Source: Saksenaea vasiformis B4078 (lineage: Eukaryota > Mucoromycota > Mucoromycetes > Mucorales > Saksenaeaceae). From it: DNA of 64,000 nt. Where the stretch lies: positions 1-64,000 of the forward strand of contig JNDT01001351.1 in assembly GCA_000697055.1 (NCBI GenBank), read 5' to 3'. Positions 33,591 through 44,167 of this stretch are shown piece after piece (position 1 is the stretch's first letter; each line of letters begins with the position of its first letter). The position numbers and the translations under genes were made by a program. The notes under the pieces are model-generated. The model searched no databases. It was not told where the DNA came from and saw only the letters and a program-made list of their open reading frames with translations.

Positions 33591-35225
33591 AAAGGATCGT
33601 TGTATTATATATATATCCCGGGCTGCAACCATGAGCGTCGTAACATGAAGTTGGGTGGCAGCGCTCGTTTTCTCCGAGTGCTCCATTAGTTCTAGTAGCT
33701 AATAAAATATGGCATGCTAGTCTATATGCTGTATCAGTTGATGGAGGTGAAGAGAACGCTAGAAACGCTGTTCTTTCCAAGATTTGAGGGTTTATAGGAT
33801 TCACGGAGCCGTGGTCACTTGTATCTTTACAGTCCAGCACTTCCTTTTTGCAGAGCCAATTTCATCTGGCTGTAAAGAAGATCCAGAATGGAGCTTGTTG
33901 CTCCGCTAGGCGGGCAGTGAGGAAACTGGGGATCACCAGATTGTACAGTGCCTATTGGAATTTGGTGTACTATTAAGCTCCCAATTCGCTGCGCTGTAGC
34001 ATTATCACTCGATCTGCGGATCCCGAAGGCATCCGCAAGTCGTGCTCAGCACATCAACGAAACTACATCCACTCGCAAATTTACAGGAAACGAGAAAGAA
34101 CGAAGAAAGTATGCTGCCATCTCTTCGTAATGGATTCGCATAATGAAGCTCTACATATCTAGGGCTATGTCCAGACCTATAGCGGTAGAAAGCGAAATGA
34201 AAGAGTATTCTTTCAAAGAGGCAGCTATTCTAGAGGAGGGTGAAAAGGACACTGGAGATAACTGACATTTTTGTAAAGGTGTACCATTAACATTGATGCT
34301 TTGCATATTAGAAGGGTCCTTAGAAACGCTCTTTGGGAATCTATCATAGTCCTGGATTTCGTCATGAGCAGCAGATGGGAAGATCTGTTAAAAAATCGTT
34401 TTGACGCGAAATTAAGCTCAAACTCCTGGATATAAAAGAAATGTCTCTAATCCCTTTTCGTCTCATCTCCACTTCTCTACTCTTGCTTCTCCCGCCGGAA
34501 AGAAACAAGTCTATCTATATTCATAGTAAAGTATCTTCAACCTCGTCTGCGTTCTATCTCACACAGGTCTCTATCCCATCTCAAGTTCCAAACTAGGCGT
34601 CCAAACGAAGATCACGTACATTTTAATGAGCCTCTGTATCCCTGCTGCCTTTCAATTATTTACTGTCCTTACTCAACGGCATGCCATCTTGCAAGGATTA
34701 CCGCCCTCCAATTCTGTGGCTCTGGATGCCCTCGTGTGGATTCCATATCGATGTCTGCAGCTGCCACAAAACGACGCCAATTTTAGATAACAACACACCA
34801 TGTTCCAAATTCGCGCAGTGTTCCTCGGGTTAAGCTATATTTCGTCGTCTGCCATATAACTCACACACGTATCTCATTTGCCGGAACCACAGTAATATCA
34901 AAAGAGAAATATTCTACTCTCCTGAAATCAATATGCGAACTTTTTCGCGGGGTGCTTGTTATGTCACGCAGCCGTATCAGATGCTAAATAAAATAGATGG
35001 CTGTGACCCATCGTTTGAAATGCACGACCCAAATCGTTTAGAGTATCTACTTTCCCAATCTCTTTATGCGTTGAGATCGGAGAGAGAGAGAGCAATGGTT
35101 TGGCAATGCATTTTCAACGCTGGGAATTGCGCACGTGAGCGTCGGGCTTTAAAGATCGCTATGCCCCAGACGCCCAAAAAACAATGGTCGTGGAGAATAC
35201 ACAATAATCAGCTTCTTTTCTCACT
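33591..35225. other. Spacer upstream of peroxiredoxin
   Basis: Short frames at 33948-34130 and 34933-35304 are unconvincing. A TATAAAAG box lies at 34431 and is followed by a pyrimidine-rich leader and a 51-codon ATG frame (34441-34596). This could be a distant promoter of the peroxiredoxin gene with an unrecognised leader intron, or a small separate transcript. Confidence 0.4.
34431..34438 (+). promoter_or_regulatory. TATA box candidate
   Basis: TATAAAAG followed by a CT-rich leader. The gene it serves is unclear because the peroxiredoxin ATG is about 790 bp away. Confidence 0.4.
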
Positions 35226-36348
35226 ATGTTTGCTCTTCGTCGTGCTGCTAGTCTTGTTCCCCGTGCCACTCGCTTTGCAGCGGCCGCACGTCCAGTTGCC
35301 GTGACCCCACGCGTTGTTGCTCCCAGCATCGCTACTGCACTGGCGAACCGCAACGCAAACTTCTCGCGTTCCCTCAACACCGCCGCTGACCAGCAACAGA
35401 CTGCCACTGTGCAAAGTAATAAGGATAGCAATACGCCGCTATAGCATGACTTAATATAACCGTCTGTAGAGTCTGCTCCCCACTGGACCGCACAGGCTCT
35501 TGTGAATGGTGAATTCACCGATGTGTCTTTGACGGATTACAAGGGCAAATTCTTAGTCATGGTACAATAACTCAAAAAGAGAAAACACCCATGACTTACA
35601 ATGTAACTCTGTCTCTCTCCGTAGCTCTTTTACCCTGCCGATTTCACCTTTGTCTGTCCCACCGAGATTCTTGCCTTCTCTGACCGTATCGAAGAATTCC
35701 GCAAGCTCGGTGCCGAAGTGGTTGGCATCAGCGTGGAGTAAGTTGCTTGTTCTCTTGAACCAGATGGAAAACTGATAATCTATTCATAGCACCGTTCACT
35801 CTCATTTGGGTAGGCATAGGCATTGCATTGCATAATAATTCCTTATACTCTTTCTAGCCTGGACAAATGTGCCCAGAAAGCAGGGCGGTCTTGGTCAAGT
35901 CAACATCCCTCTTGGTAAGTAATTGTTTCTTACTTGCAGTCGTCTTATCAATCCTTTTAGTCTCTGATATCAAGAAGGAAATTGCCACCCGGTACAATGG
36001 TAAGAGAAACGCGTGTGGGTGTGTTCCGACTAAAACGTGCCGTAGTCTTGATTCCCGATGCTGGTTTGGCCCTGCGTGGTTTGTTCGTCATTGACCCTGT
36101 TGGCGTTCTGCGTATTGCTCATATTCATGATTTGCCCATCGGTCGCTCTGTCGATGAAACATTGAGAGTGATTGAGGCTATCAAGTTCACCGATGAACAT
36201 GGCGAGGTAAGAACGATTGCACGAAACCCTCCAAGATGACTGAGAATGAAATATCCAGGTGTGTCCTGCCAACTGGCAACGCGGTGGCAAGACCATCAAG
36301 CCCAATCCCAAAGATTCCAAGGAATATTTTGATGCTGTCAACAAATAA
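35226..36348 (+). CDS. Mitochondrial 2-Cys peroxiredoxin (PRDX3-like)
   Basis: Eight short exons give about 245 residues. The first 50 residues are a basic, alanine-rich mitochondrial presequence ([20 protein letters not shown]). The mature part has [12 protein letters not shown], the peroxidatic-cysteine block [28 protein letters not shown] and the resolving cysteine in [11 protein letters not shown]. The conserved GGLG loop and the C-terminal YF motif (SKEYFDAV) that make typical 2-Cys enzymes sensitive to overoxidation are both present. The enzyme reduces H2O2 and alkyl peroxides using thioredoxin. One intron needed care: after RYN, a donor GTAAGA and an acceptor 47 nt later restore the V-L-I-P-D-A-G frame. 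Alternatives are unlikely. Confidence 0.93.
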
Positions 36349-38029
36349 ATAATACGTATTTGACAGACAAAAGAGAGGATGAAATGATTGGTGTATCTCG
36401 GGCATCAAGGTGACAATATTGCCCTTTGGTTTCTCTTTGAACACGAAAAGGATGATCGTGTGAACGATATTCTTCTGTTAAGAGTCTTCACTATAGGGAA
36501 CGCAGTATTGCCTTTGCTGCTCCTTCTGTAGCAATAGTTTATCTGTGTAGAGCTTGCTAAATCTCCTCGTGTTCCTGGAGAAATTGCTCGTCTCAGGAAT
36601 TGGATGCATTATCTTGACTGTAGTCGTTTCATCACTCGATGGATTGGAAAAGTACTCTACACAAAAATATAATTTATGTGCTACTTCTCAAAATGAAACA
36701 TTATGACAATTGACATTAAAAGTCATGACAGCTGGTCAAGTAATTCTCATGGTGGAATCTAATTTCTATGATCTTCAAACGTACAGTATTCTTGGAGGAA
36801 AGCTATTCAGATGATGACAGGAGATACGGTAGACAATCACCAGCATGTCAGCGGTGACTGATTTATGGGATCCATATCTCATCCTAGGGAAGACGCACTT
36901 CTATGCTACCCTATACGAATTAAGCGTCCATCTAAATCCAGGTTTGCGCTAAGGAAGGAATTAAATATGCAGTTATCAGCACATAAATTGGCAACAAAAT
37001 GATGCTATACCTAGATCAGCTTGGTTCCCAGACGGACACAAAGTTAATTCGACCAGCATAAAGATTCATTCACGGTTAGTCAATTGACGATACTTGATGT
37101 CAATTCACTCTTCCCCGAAGGGCATACCGCGCAACGGCGGAAGCCTGCTCCGCATCTGACACGATAGGAGAGGCGAGGAAGATTATACTAACAAGGCTGC
37201 CAGTTTGTTTCTTAACGCCGTGCAGAGGACTTGAAGCAGTACAGAGTCCAGTGGGATCGTATCGTGGAACTTGAGCGAGGCTGCGTAGGACAACGCTTAC
37301 TTAGCTGATAATGAACAAGGAGATACACCACCGCCAGATCAGTTCGATGCAGACATCGTGTAGGCTAAACAGCAGAAAAAAGAGATGAATGATTCCGTAT
37401 ATGTGACGAAGAACTGATGTTCTTACCGGGATACTTTTAAAGAAAACAAAGCCAAAGAAATAAAATATGATTCATGCGTGTCTTTAGATACGGATCATTC
37501 TGGATAAAACCTCTCCTTTTCTCGAAACGCTTTTACTCCATTGGACAGGATTTTGAGAGGTCATAACTGAAGTACCTCAATGCAAAAACGATGTCCTCGT
37601 TTCAACAGAACATATTCCTCACCTCGTGACATTTTTAATGATGCCGATAAAATACTGGGAGACCACCGCTGAAGTACCCTAATGCAAAGGCCGGTTCATC
37701 TAGGTGCAAACTATTTTTCGCATTAAAATAAAATAAACTGCTTCCATGCATAAAGGCTCGTCAGTTCCAATTGCAAAGTGATTCCACCTGAAGGTGTGTT
37801 GATATCTAATTGACGTAAATGTCTGTTCAGGATCCAACATTTTCTGACTTATCATATCTGATCTCACTCCTACTGTTTATTGAAATACATTTTACTCCAC
37901 TCTAAAATGAATTTTGCGTCCATAAGGAGTACATCTTTGATTTAGAAATAAAGATACTTGCTTCTCTGCGCGAAGATCCATTGCTCCTCACCGCAGCATC
38001 GCGGTAGTGTCAACACAAAGTAGTTTTTA
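36349..38029. other. Spacer with short repeats
   Basis: No gene. A pair of related about 35-bp blocks containing CTGAAGTAC and AATGCAAA lies at about 37557 and 37660. A copy of the dispersed repeat also seen at 42.8 and 55.6 kb lies at about 37875-37945. Confidence 0.5.
37870..37950. repeat. Dispersed repeat family, copy A (partial)
   Basis: Shares CTGTTTATTGA, CTCTAAA, GTCC(A/T)T blocks in order with the copies at 42,790-43,030 (reverse) and 55,555-55,770 (same orientation). Confidence 0.45.
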
Positions 38030-38212
38030 GATTAGGCACCAAAAATTAGGTATATCCCATTTGCACCGTACGTTATATTATTGTTTGCCATTTTAACATC
38101 GGATTTTAGCTTCAGCTTAGTATAAACCTTATGGAATTTAAGCGGAGCAACTCCGAGTTTCCAGAGTGATAAATGGACGACAGGCGCTGCAGCATATCTT
38201 TCTTTACTTTCG

Positions 38213-40013
38213 ATGAGTTCTTGCAACATAAATGAGAAGCTATCAGCGAGTGTAACAGAAAAAAGTCACTTATTTTTACGTGCGGTCGTCTGAGACTATC
38301 AACAGGGTAGTTGTTTGTTGGCACATCAAGACAATTTGCGCAGAGACCGGCAAGTCGTCAATCAGAGCACAACAGCCGCCAATCAAGGAAGCGAACGTTC
38401 AAAACCAACATAAAGAAGACCTGTCCGGTGACAAGGATGCTGACGATAATGGCGATATTGACCATATTAGCAAAAAGCAAAAAGTAGATGATCAAAAAAG
38501 TGAAGATATGCGTGATGGGCGTGAGGATGCACAGAATCATGAAAGAAGGGTGAACAAAGACGAACAAAAAGATACTAGTCTCTACGAAGGTTCAATTGAA
38601 TGGAACGACGGATGGAAGCAGTTCAAGCTTGGCGAGAAATACTACCAGGGGTTAGATACGGATAAAGACTATGTCAAAGCAATGGGTTGTTACAGAAAGG
38701 CAGCCGAGCGAGGAAATAGTGAAGCACAGACTAGACTTGGAGATATGCACAGATGTGGACGAAGTGTGGATCGAGACAAAAAGAAAGCAGTCCAATGGTA
38801 CAAAAAGGCAGCGGATCAAGGAAATGCTGATGCGCAGACCAAACTTGGGCATATGTACCGATATGGACGAGGTGTAGATCGAGACTGCAAGAAAGTAGTT
38901 GAATGCTATGGAAAAGCAGCAGACCAGAGATATGGAATTGGGCAATATAGTCTTGCAGAAATGTATTCATATGGGGCGGGTGTGGAGATGGACAAGAAAA
39001 AAGCGGACAATTTGCACTGCAAGGCGTATGAATGGTGCAAAAGTGCAGCTGATCAAGGAAATGAAGATGCGCAACTAACACTTGGAACTATGTACGATCG
39101 GAGACGTGGAGCCAAGAGAGACTCCGATAAGGCTATTGAATGGTATCAAAAAGCGGCGGAACAGGGAAATGAAGATGCACAGATTAAACTAGCAAATGTT
39201 TGCAAACATGAAGACGTCGACAAAGCAATTGAATGCCTCCAAAGCTTGGCGGAACGGCAAAATGAAGATGCGCAATTTGAACTTGGAGATATTTACAGAT
39301 CTAAAGAGCACGACATCGATAAAGCAATTGAATGGTACCAAAAAGCAGCAGATCAAGGAAATGCAGATGCGCAATTCCAACTTGGAGAGGTTTATAAAGA
39401 TGTAAAGAGTGACACAGACAAGGCGATTGAGAGGTACCGAAAAGCAGGGGATCAAGGACATACAGTGGCGCCACTAAAAGTTGGAACTGTTTACGAAGAT
39501 AAAAAGAAAGACATGAATAAAGCAATGAAATGGTATCAAAAAATAGCGAATCTAGGAAATGATGGTGTGCAAGGGCGACTTGGACATTTTTACTATTATG
39601 AAAAAAAAGACATTGAAAAAGCAATTGAGTGGTATCAAAAAGCGGCAGATCGAGGAAATTATGCTGCGTAATACCGGCTTAAAGGTATCTACATCGCTGA
39701 AACGAAAGATATCGACAAAGCCATTGAATTGTACCAGAAAAGTGCGGATAGAGGAATTGTACATGCCCAAGTCAAAGTTGGAGATATCTACAGAGATGAA
39801 AAGAAGGACATTGACAAAGCAATCGAATCTTACGAGAAAGCAGCAGATCAAGGAAGTCGGAGTGCACAACCCAGACTTGGATATATTTACAGACATGAAA
39901 AGAGTGACATCGACAAAGCAATTAAATGGTACCAAAAGACGGCGGATGTTGGAGATGGGAAGGCGAAAGCGAGCCTTCGTGATTTGAAGAGAGAAAGATG
40001 GGTAATTGATTAA
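38213..40013 (+). pseudogene. Sel1-repeat gene copy with in-frame stop and damaged 5' end
   Basis: An open frame from about 38280 to a TAA at 39669-39671 encodes 463 residues, of which about 350 are Sel1 repeats. Past the TAA the same frame continues with further repeats to a TAA at 40011-40013. The neighbouring repeats have CAA (glutamine) where the stop lies, so a single C-to-T change explains it. At the front, the intact tandem copy (40513-42024) starts with an ATG exon and a GTGAGT donor; here the matching exon begins at 38213 but its donor reads GCGAGT, and the frame after the acceptor is shifted relative to the long frame. The N-terminal region is polar and charged, with no signal peptide. 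It is either a young pseudogene or a gene shortened to its first two thirds. Confidence 0.7.
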
Positions 40014-40512
40014 AATAATTGTTATGTCTTTTTGCCAGCTTTTATTCTCCTTAGCCTCTGTGTAAGCTGAGAAAACAAATACACTTCCCTTAGCCTCTAC
40101 TGAACATTTGTCTATATGCTTCGAATAGAAAGTGTGTGATTCGCTGTCATGTGCCCATCACTGGTTCACCCTTCAATATGTATATACTTTGCATATGTGA
40201 TAGTCCTCGTACTTCCACTCAGATTGAAGGCACCCAACCAAAGTTGAGTTCGCGCAAACCAACGCTTGCTAAGCACGTCAAAAATATATGGTAAAACGCG
40301 AATGAAGCGGATGAATGCGGTAACGTCACTGATCGAAGTAATATTTGAGCATTAGAAACCAGCTGTACTCCATTTGCATTGTATCAAATATTTTGTTTGC
40401 CGTTTTAACGTTGGCTTAGCATAAACCTTATGGATGTTTAAGCGGAGCGCTTCCGAGCGTCCAGATAGATAAATGGAGGACAGACCTACAATACATCTTG
40501 TCTTTATTTTCG

Positions 40513-42024
40513 ATGAGTTCTTTCAACCAAAATGAAAAACTGTCAGTGAGTGTCACAAGAACAAGTTACTTCTTTTTACGTCCGGTTATCTGATATTATC
40601 AATAGGTCAGTCGACCGTCAGCATATGGAGGTAATCTGCACAGAGACCAGCAAGACATCAGTCTGACCATGAAAGCAGCCGGCCGGCAGAAGAAGCATGA
40701 AGAAAGCCTGCCCAGCAATCAGAGTATTGATCACAGCGACGATATTAACCATGTTAGCACAATACAAAAAGCAGATAATCACAAGACTGAAAATGTGCAA
40801 GGTGGGCTTGTAAATATACAAAGCCGCGAAGATAGTGTGGACAAAAACAAACCGAAGAACCGTAGCCTGTCTGAAGATTCAATTGATGGGGACGATGAAT
40901 GGAAGCAATTCAAGCTTGGCGAGAAATACTATCATGGAATAGATGTGGATAAAGACTATGTTAAAGCATATAAATGGTTCAAAAAGGCTGCAGATCAAGG
41001 AAACAGCGATGCGCAAACCAGGCTTGGAGATATTCACAAACATGGACGAAGTGTAGTTCGAGATAACAAGAAAGCAGTTGAATGGTACCAAAAGGCAGCA
41101 AATCAAGGAAATGGTGATGCGCAGGCCAAACTTGGGGAAATGTACTACTGTGGGCGAGGCGTAGATAAATCCTACAAGAAAGCAGCTGAGTGGTACAAAC
41201 AAGCAGCTGATCAGGGACATGGGATTGGACGATACAGGCTTGGATGTATGTATCAGAGGGGAAATGGTGTAAGAAAAGACCAGGAGAAAGCGAGGGAATT
41301 GCACTCCAAAGCGATTGTATGGTGCAAAAAAGCCGCGGAGCAAGGAAATGAAGATGCGCAAATCAGTCTTGGAGATATTTACCGAGAATACAAGAGTGAC
41401 TTCGACAAGGCAATTGAATGGTACCAAAAAGCTGCGGATCAACAAAATGATATTGCACAATACAAGCTAGGAAGAGTTTATGATCATGAAAAGGACGATA
41501 CCAGCAAGGCAATTGAATGGTACCGAAAAGCGGCGGATCAAGGAAATGATGTTGCGCAGTACAAACTAGGAGATATCTACAGAAACCAAGGATATGGCGC
41601 TGACAAGATGTTTGAGTACTTTCAAAAAGCAGAACGTGGGGAATTTCCAGATATGAAAACCAAAATTGGAGATATCTACGGATATGATAAGAAGAGCATC
41701 GACAAGGCAATTGAATGGTACCAAAAAGCGGCAGATCAAGGTCATAAACATGCGCAAATGGAACTTGGCGAGATGTACCTTTATGAAAAGAAAGATGTGG
41801 ACAAAGCAATTAAGTGGTATCAAAAGGCGGCGGATGGAGGGCAACATTATGCGCAATACCAACTAGGAACTATTTACAGAGATTGCAAGAAAGATATCAA
41901 CCAAGCGGTTCAATATTTCCAAAAATGTGTGGACAACGGAGGTACAGGCCTAAGTAGCCAGCTCGATGATTTCGTGAGAAGGCAGATTGATGATTTAAAG
42001 CGAAGAAGATGGGTCAGTAACTAA
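40513..42024 (+). CDS. Sel1-repeat protein, 483 aa, intact tandem copy
   Basis: Two exons: a 33-nt first exon encoding MSSFNQNEKLS, a 60-nt intron (40546-40605, GTGAGT..AATAG), and a long second exon. Residues from about 120 form an unbroken array of about ten Sel1 repeats. The first few are 36 residues long with the usual G-x-x-V loop (HGRSVVRD, CGRGVDKS). Later ones drop three residues in that loop and read LGDIYREYKSDFDKAIEWYQKAADQ. The protein should be a soluble helical solenoid that acts as a scaffold; no catalytic domain is attached. The lysine-rich tail reads DDLKRRRWVSN. It is 60-70% alike with the copy just upstream by eye, and the similarity extends about 160 bp upstream of the ATG, so promoter and gene were duplicated together. 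Confidence 0.82.
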
Positions 42025-43165
42025 CACTCATTGGTGATGATTTTGCCAATCTTTATTTTACTCTCCTGGGTTTCTGGATGTCGTCTAAACCGAGAAGAAA
42101 AGAATGATACAACATAATGATCATTAAACAAATGCATTTACGCATTGTCTCCCGAGTATTAGCTAATCGATGCATTTATTTTTACGTCTTCATGAGAAAG
42201 AATGCAAGAATGCATGCATAAAAAGTGAAATTTCTAGAACTTTTTTCGGATACTTCCAGAAACTTCATTTTTCGTAGTGAAAGAGTATCCTGTACACAAA
42301 AAAGGAATGAGAAACCAAATCACATAATTTTTGTTTACAATTCGAAACGCTTTGTCATTTTCGCGTAGCTCATAACGATTCGTAGATAAATGAAAAGCTT
42401 TTCTTGGCTTTGTCGGGTTGAAATTCCCTGTAGCTGACTACGGCTACTAAAATGGGTGCATGTTAATTCTACCTCCACGAATGTGGTACCTGGGTTATAC
42501 TAAAAAGAACTATTTATACTCTAGAAAAAGGAAAAATACGTGATGCTTTAAATAAAGATTCGCAAAGACTTTTAGTAAAGCCTTCCATCTATTTGACATT
42601 ATTTGACGTTGATGCACCAGACCGGCGTAGCAATCTCTTGAACTGACAGCTGCTTATGTGATATGTGGTGGTGTACATTTTACTGGAGTACTGTAGATGA
42701 TAAGAAACCAGACGCTTTACTGCTTGTTGCAGACACCACGGGATGGCCAAGTATTTACAGGATTTTCCCTATGATTTCGCGTCTGTTTGAGATTGTCCGC
42801 GCTTTGAAGTGTACCATTTACTGAATCATAAATTATTTTTATGCTGCCCGAATAAAGTTCGCGTCCCATTGGAGAGACCAAGTTCGTGCAAGTTGATTGA
42901 CGTTCTGACGAAAAATTGGCGCACTAATAACCTCATATTTAATTCTTTTTCAGCACAAATTTGGCTCTTCAAAGACATAAGATTTATTTAGAGCAGCTTG
43001 AAAATTAGCTCAATAAACAGTGTTCCAATGTATCGAAATCCTTGTGCAGACACAACTGTCAGCATGCCAAGAACTTTTGCGCGCACGTGATGTTGCGTAA
43101 TCGGAGTTTTTGGCTTTCGAAGGACTTCATCCCGTCCATCGCATACGTTCCTTCAATTCCATAAA
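42025..43165. other. Spacer containing a dispersed repeat
   Basis: No gene. The short frame at 42809-42991 belongs to the repeat annotated separately. Its translation resembles that of the minus-strand frame at 55574-55774, but this follows from the shared DNA. Confidence 0.5.
42790..43030 (-). repeat. Dispersed repeat family, copy B
   Basis: About 240 bp that align with the reverse complement of 55,555-55,770, with shared blocks GTACCATTTACT, ATGCTGC(C/T)CGAA, CAAGTTC(A/G)TGCAAGTT and TATTTAGAG(C/T)AGC. Identity looks near 70-75% by eye. Confidence 0.65.
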
Positions 43166-44101
43166 ATGAACAGACTCTTTGGTTCAACAAAGAAAACACC
43201 CAAGCCTACATTAAACGACGCCATTTCATCCGTAAGAAATACAGTTAGCAAGGTATCTCATAACGTAATTTCTGCTATAATGTTAGACCGATGGACGAGT
43301 GGATGCAGTCGAGGTGAAGATTCGGAAGCTGGATGCCGAATTAACCAGATACCGAGATCAAATGAAAAAAATGAGAGAAGGACCAGCAAAGGTAATCCAT
43401 AGTAGCATCAATGAAGACAACGAAACTCAATTTGTAGAATAGAAATCAGTTCAACAAAAAGCACTACGTATTCTGAAGCAAAAGAAATTGTAAGTCTTTC
43501 TGGGCACGCAGCACTCTTTTCCCTGCTTAACTTTTTGCTGCAAAGATACGAAGCACAACGTGATAACCTACAACAACAATCATTTAATATGGAACAAGCG
43601 CAAATGACCACCGATAATTTAAGAAATGTAATGGCAACGGTGGATGCTATGCAAACTGCCAATAAGGAACTGAAGAAACAATACAAGAATGTCAATCTGG
43701 ATAAGATCGACGTAAGTCAACTCAGGATAAAAAGAGAATATACACTAAGGATATCTTTAGCAACTGCAAGATGAAATGGAAGATTTGTTGGAGCAAGCGA
43801 ACGAAGTTCAGGAATCCCTGGGACGATCTTATAATCTGCCAGATGATATTGACGAAGCAGATCTCGAAGCAGGTTCGGTTTTTTTTCTTATCTGGCGGGA
43901 ATGAGCTAACTATTTCACTTGTCAGAACTGGATGCACTGGGTGATGAGTTAGATTTTGAGGAGGAGGAAGTGCCATCCTATTTGCAAGATCCAACTGTCG
44001 ATTTACCAAAGGCAGCCGAGACAGATCCCAAGCAACAAAATGAAGTTCAATTGGATGAATTTGGATTACCTCTTGCAGCGCAAACTCCCATGAAAGCATG
44101 A
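43166..44101 (+). CDS. VPS60: ESCRT-III-associated protein Vps60/CHMP5
   Basis: Six exons give about 220 residues. It starts [10 protein letters not shown], typical of CHMP5, has basic N-terminal helices ([36 protein letters not shown]) and an acidic C-terminal half ([14 protein letters not shown]). This Snf7-fold protein works on endosomes. It recruits Vta1 and so stimulates the Vps4 ATPase that disassembles ESCRT-III in multivesicular body formation. The acidic tail is the autoinhibitory and Vta1-binding part. The third exon is preferred from 43444, after AATAG, to give [10 protein letters not shown]. It converges with SEC24, with 66 bp between the stops. Confidence 0.92.
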
Positions 44102-44167
44102 AACCCAATATATCAAGGAAAGACGAGGGATGGCGTTATATATTATTATTTTTTTCTTCTGTTGTTA

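Noticed and set aside
38652..39935. Long minus-strand open frames antisense to the Sel1 genes (also 40,879-41,862)
   Set aside because: They mirror the repetitive codon pattern of the plus-strand Sel1 arrays and show no domain of their own.
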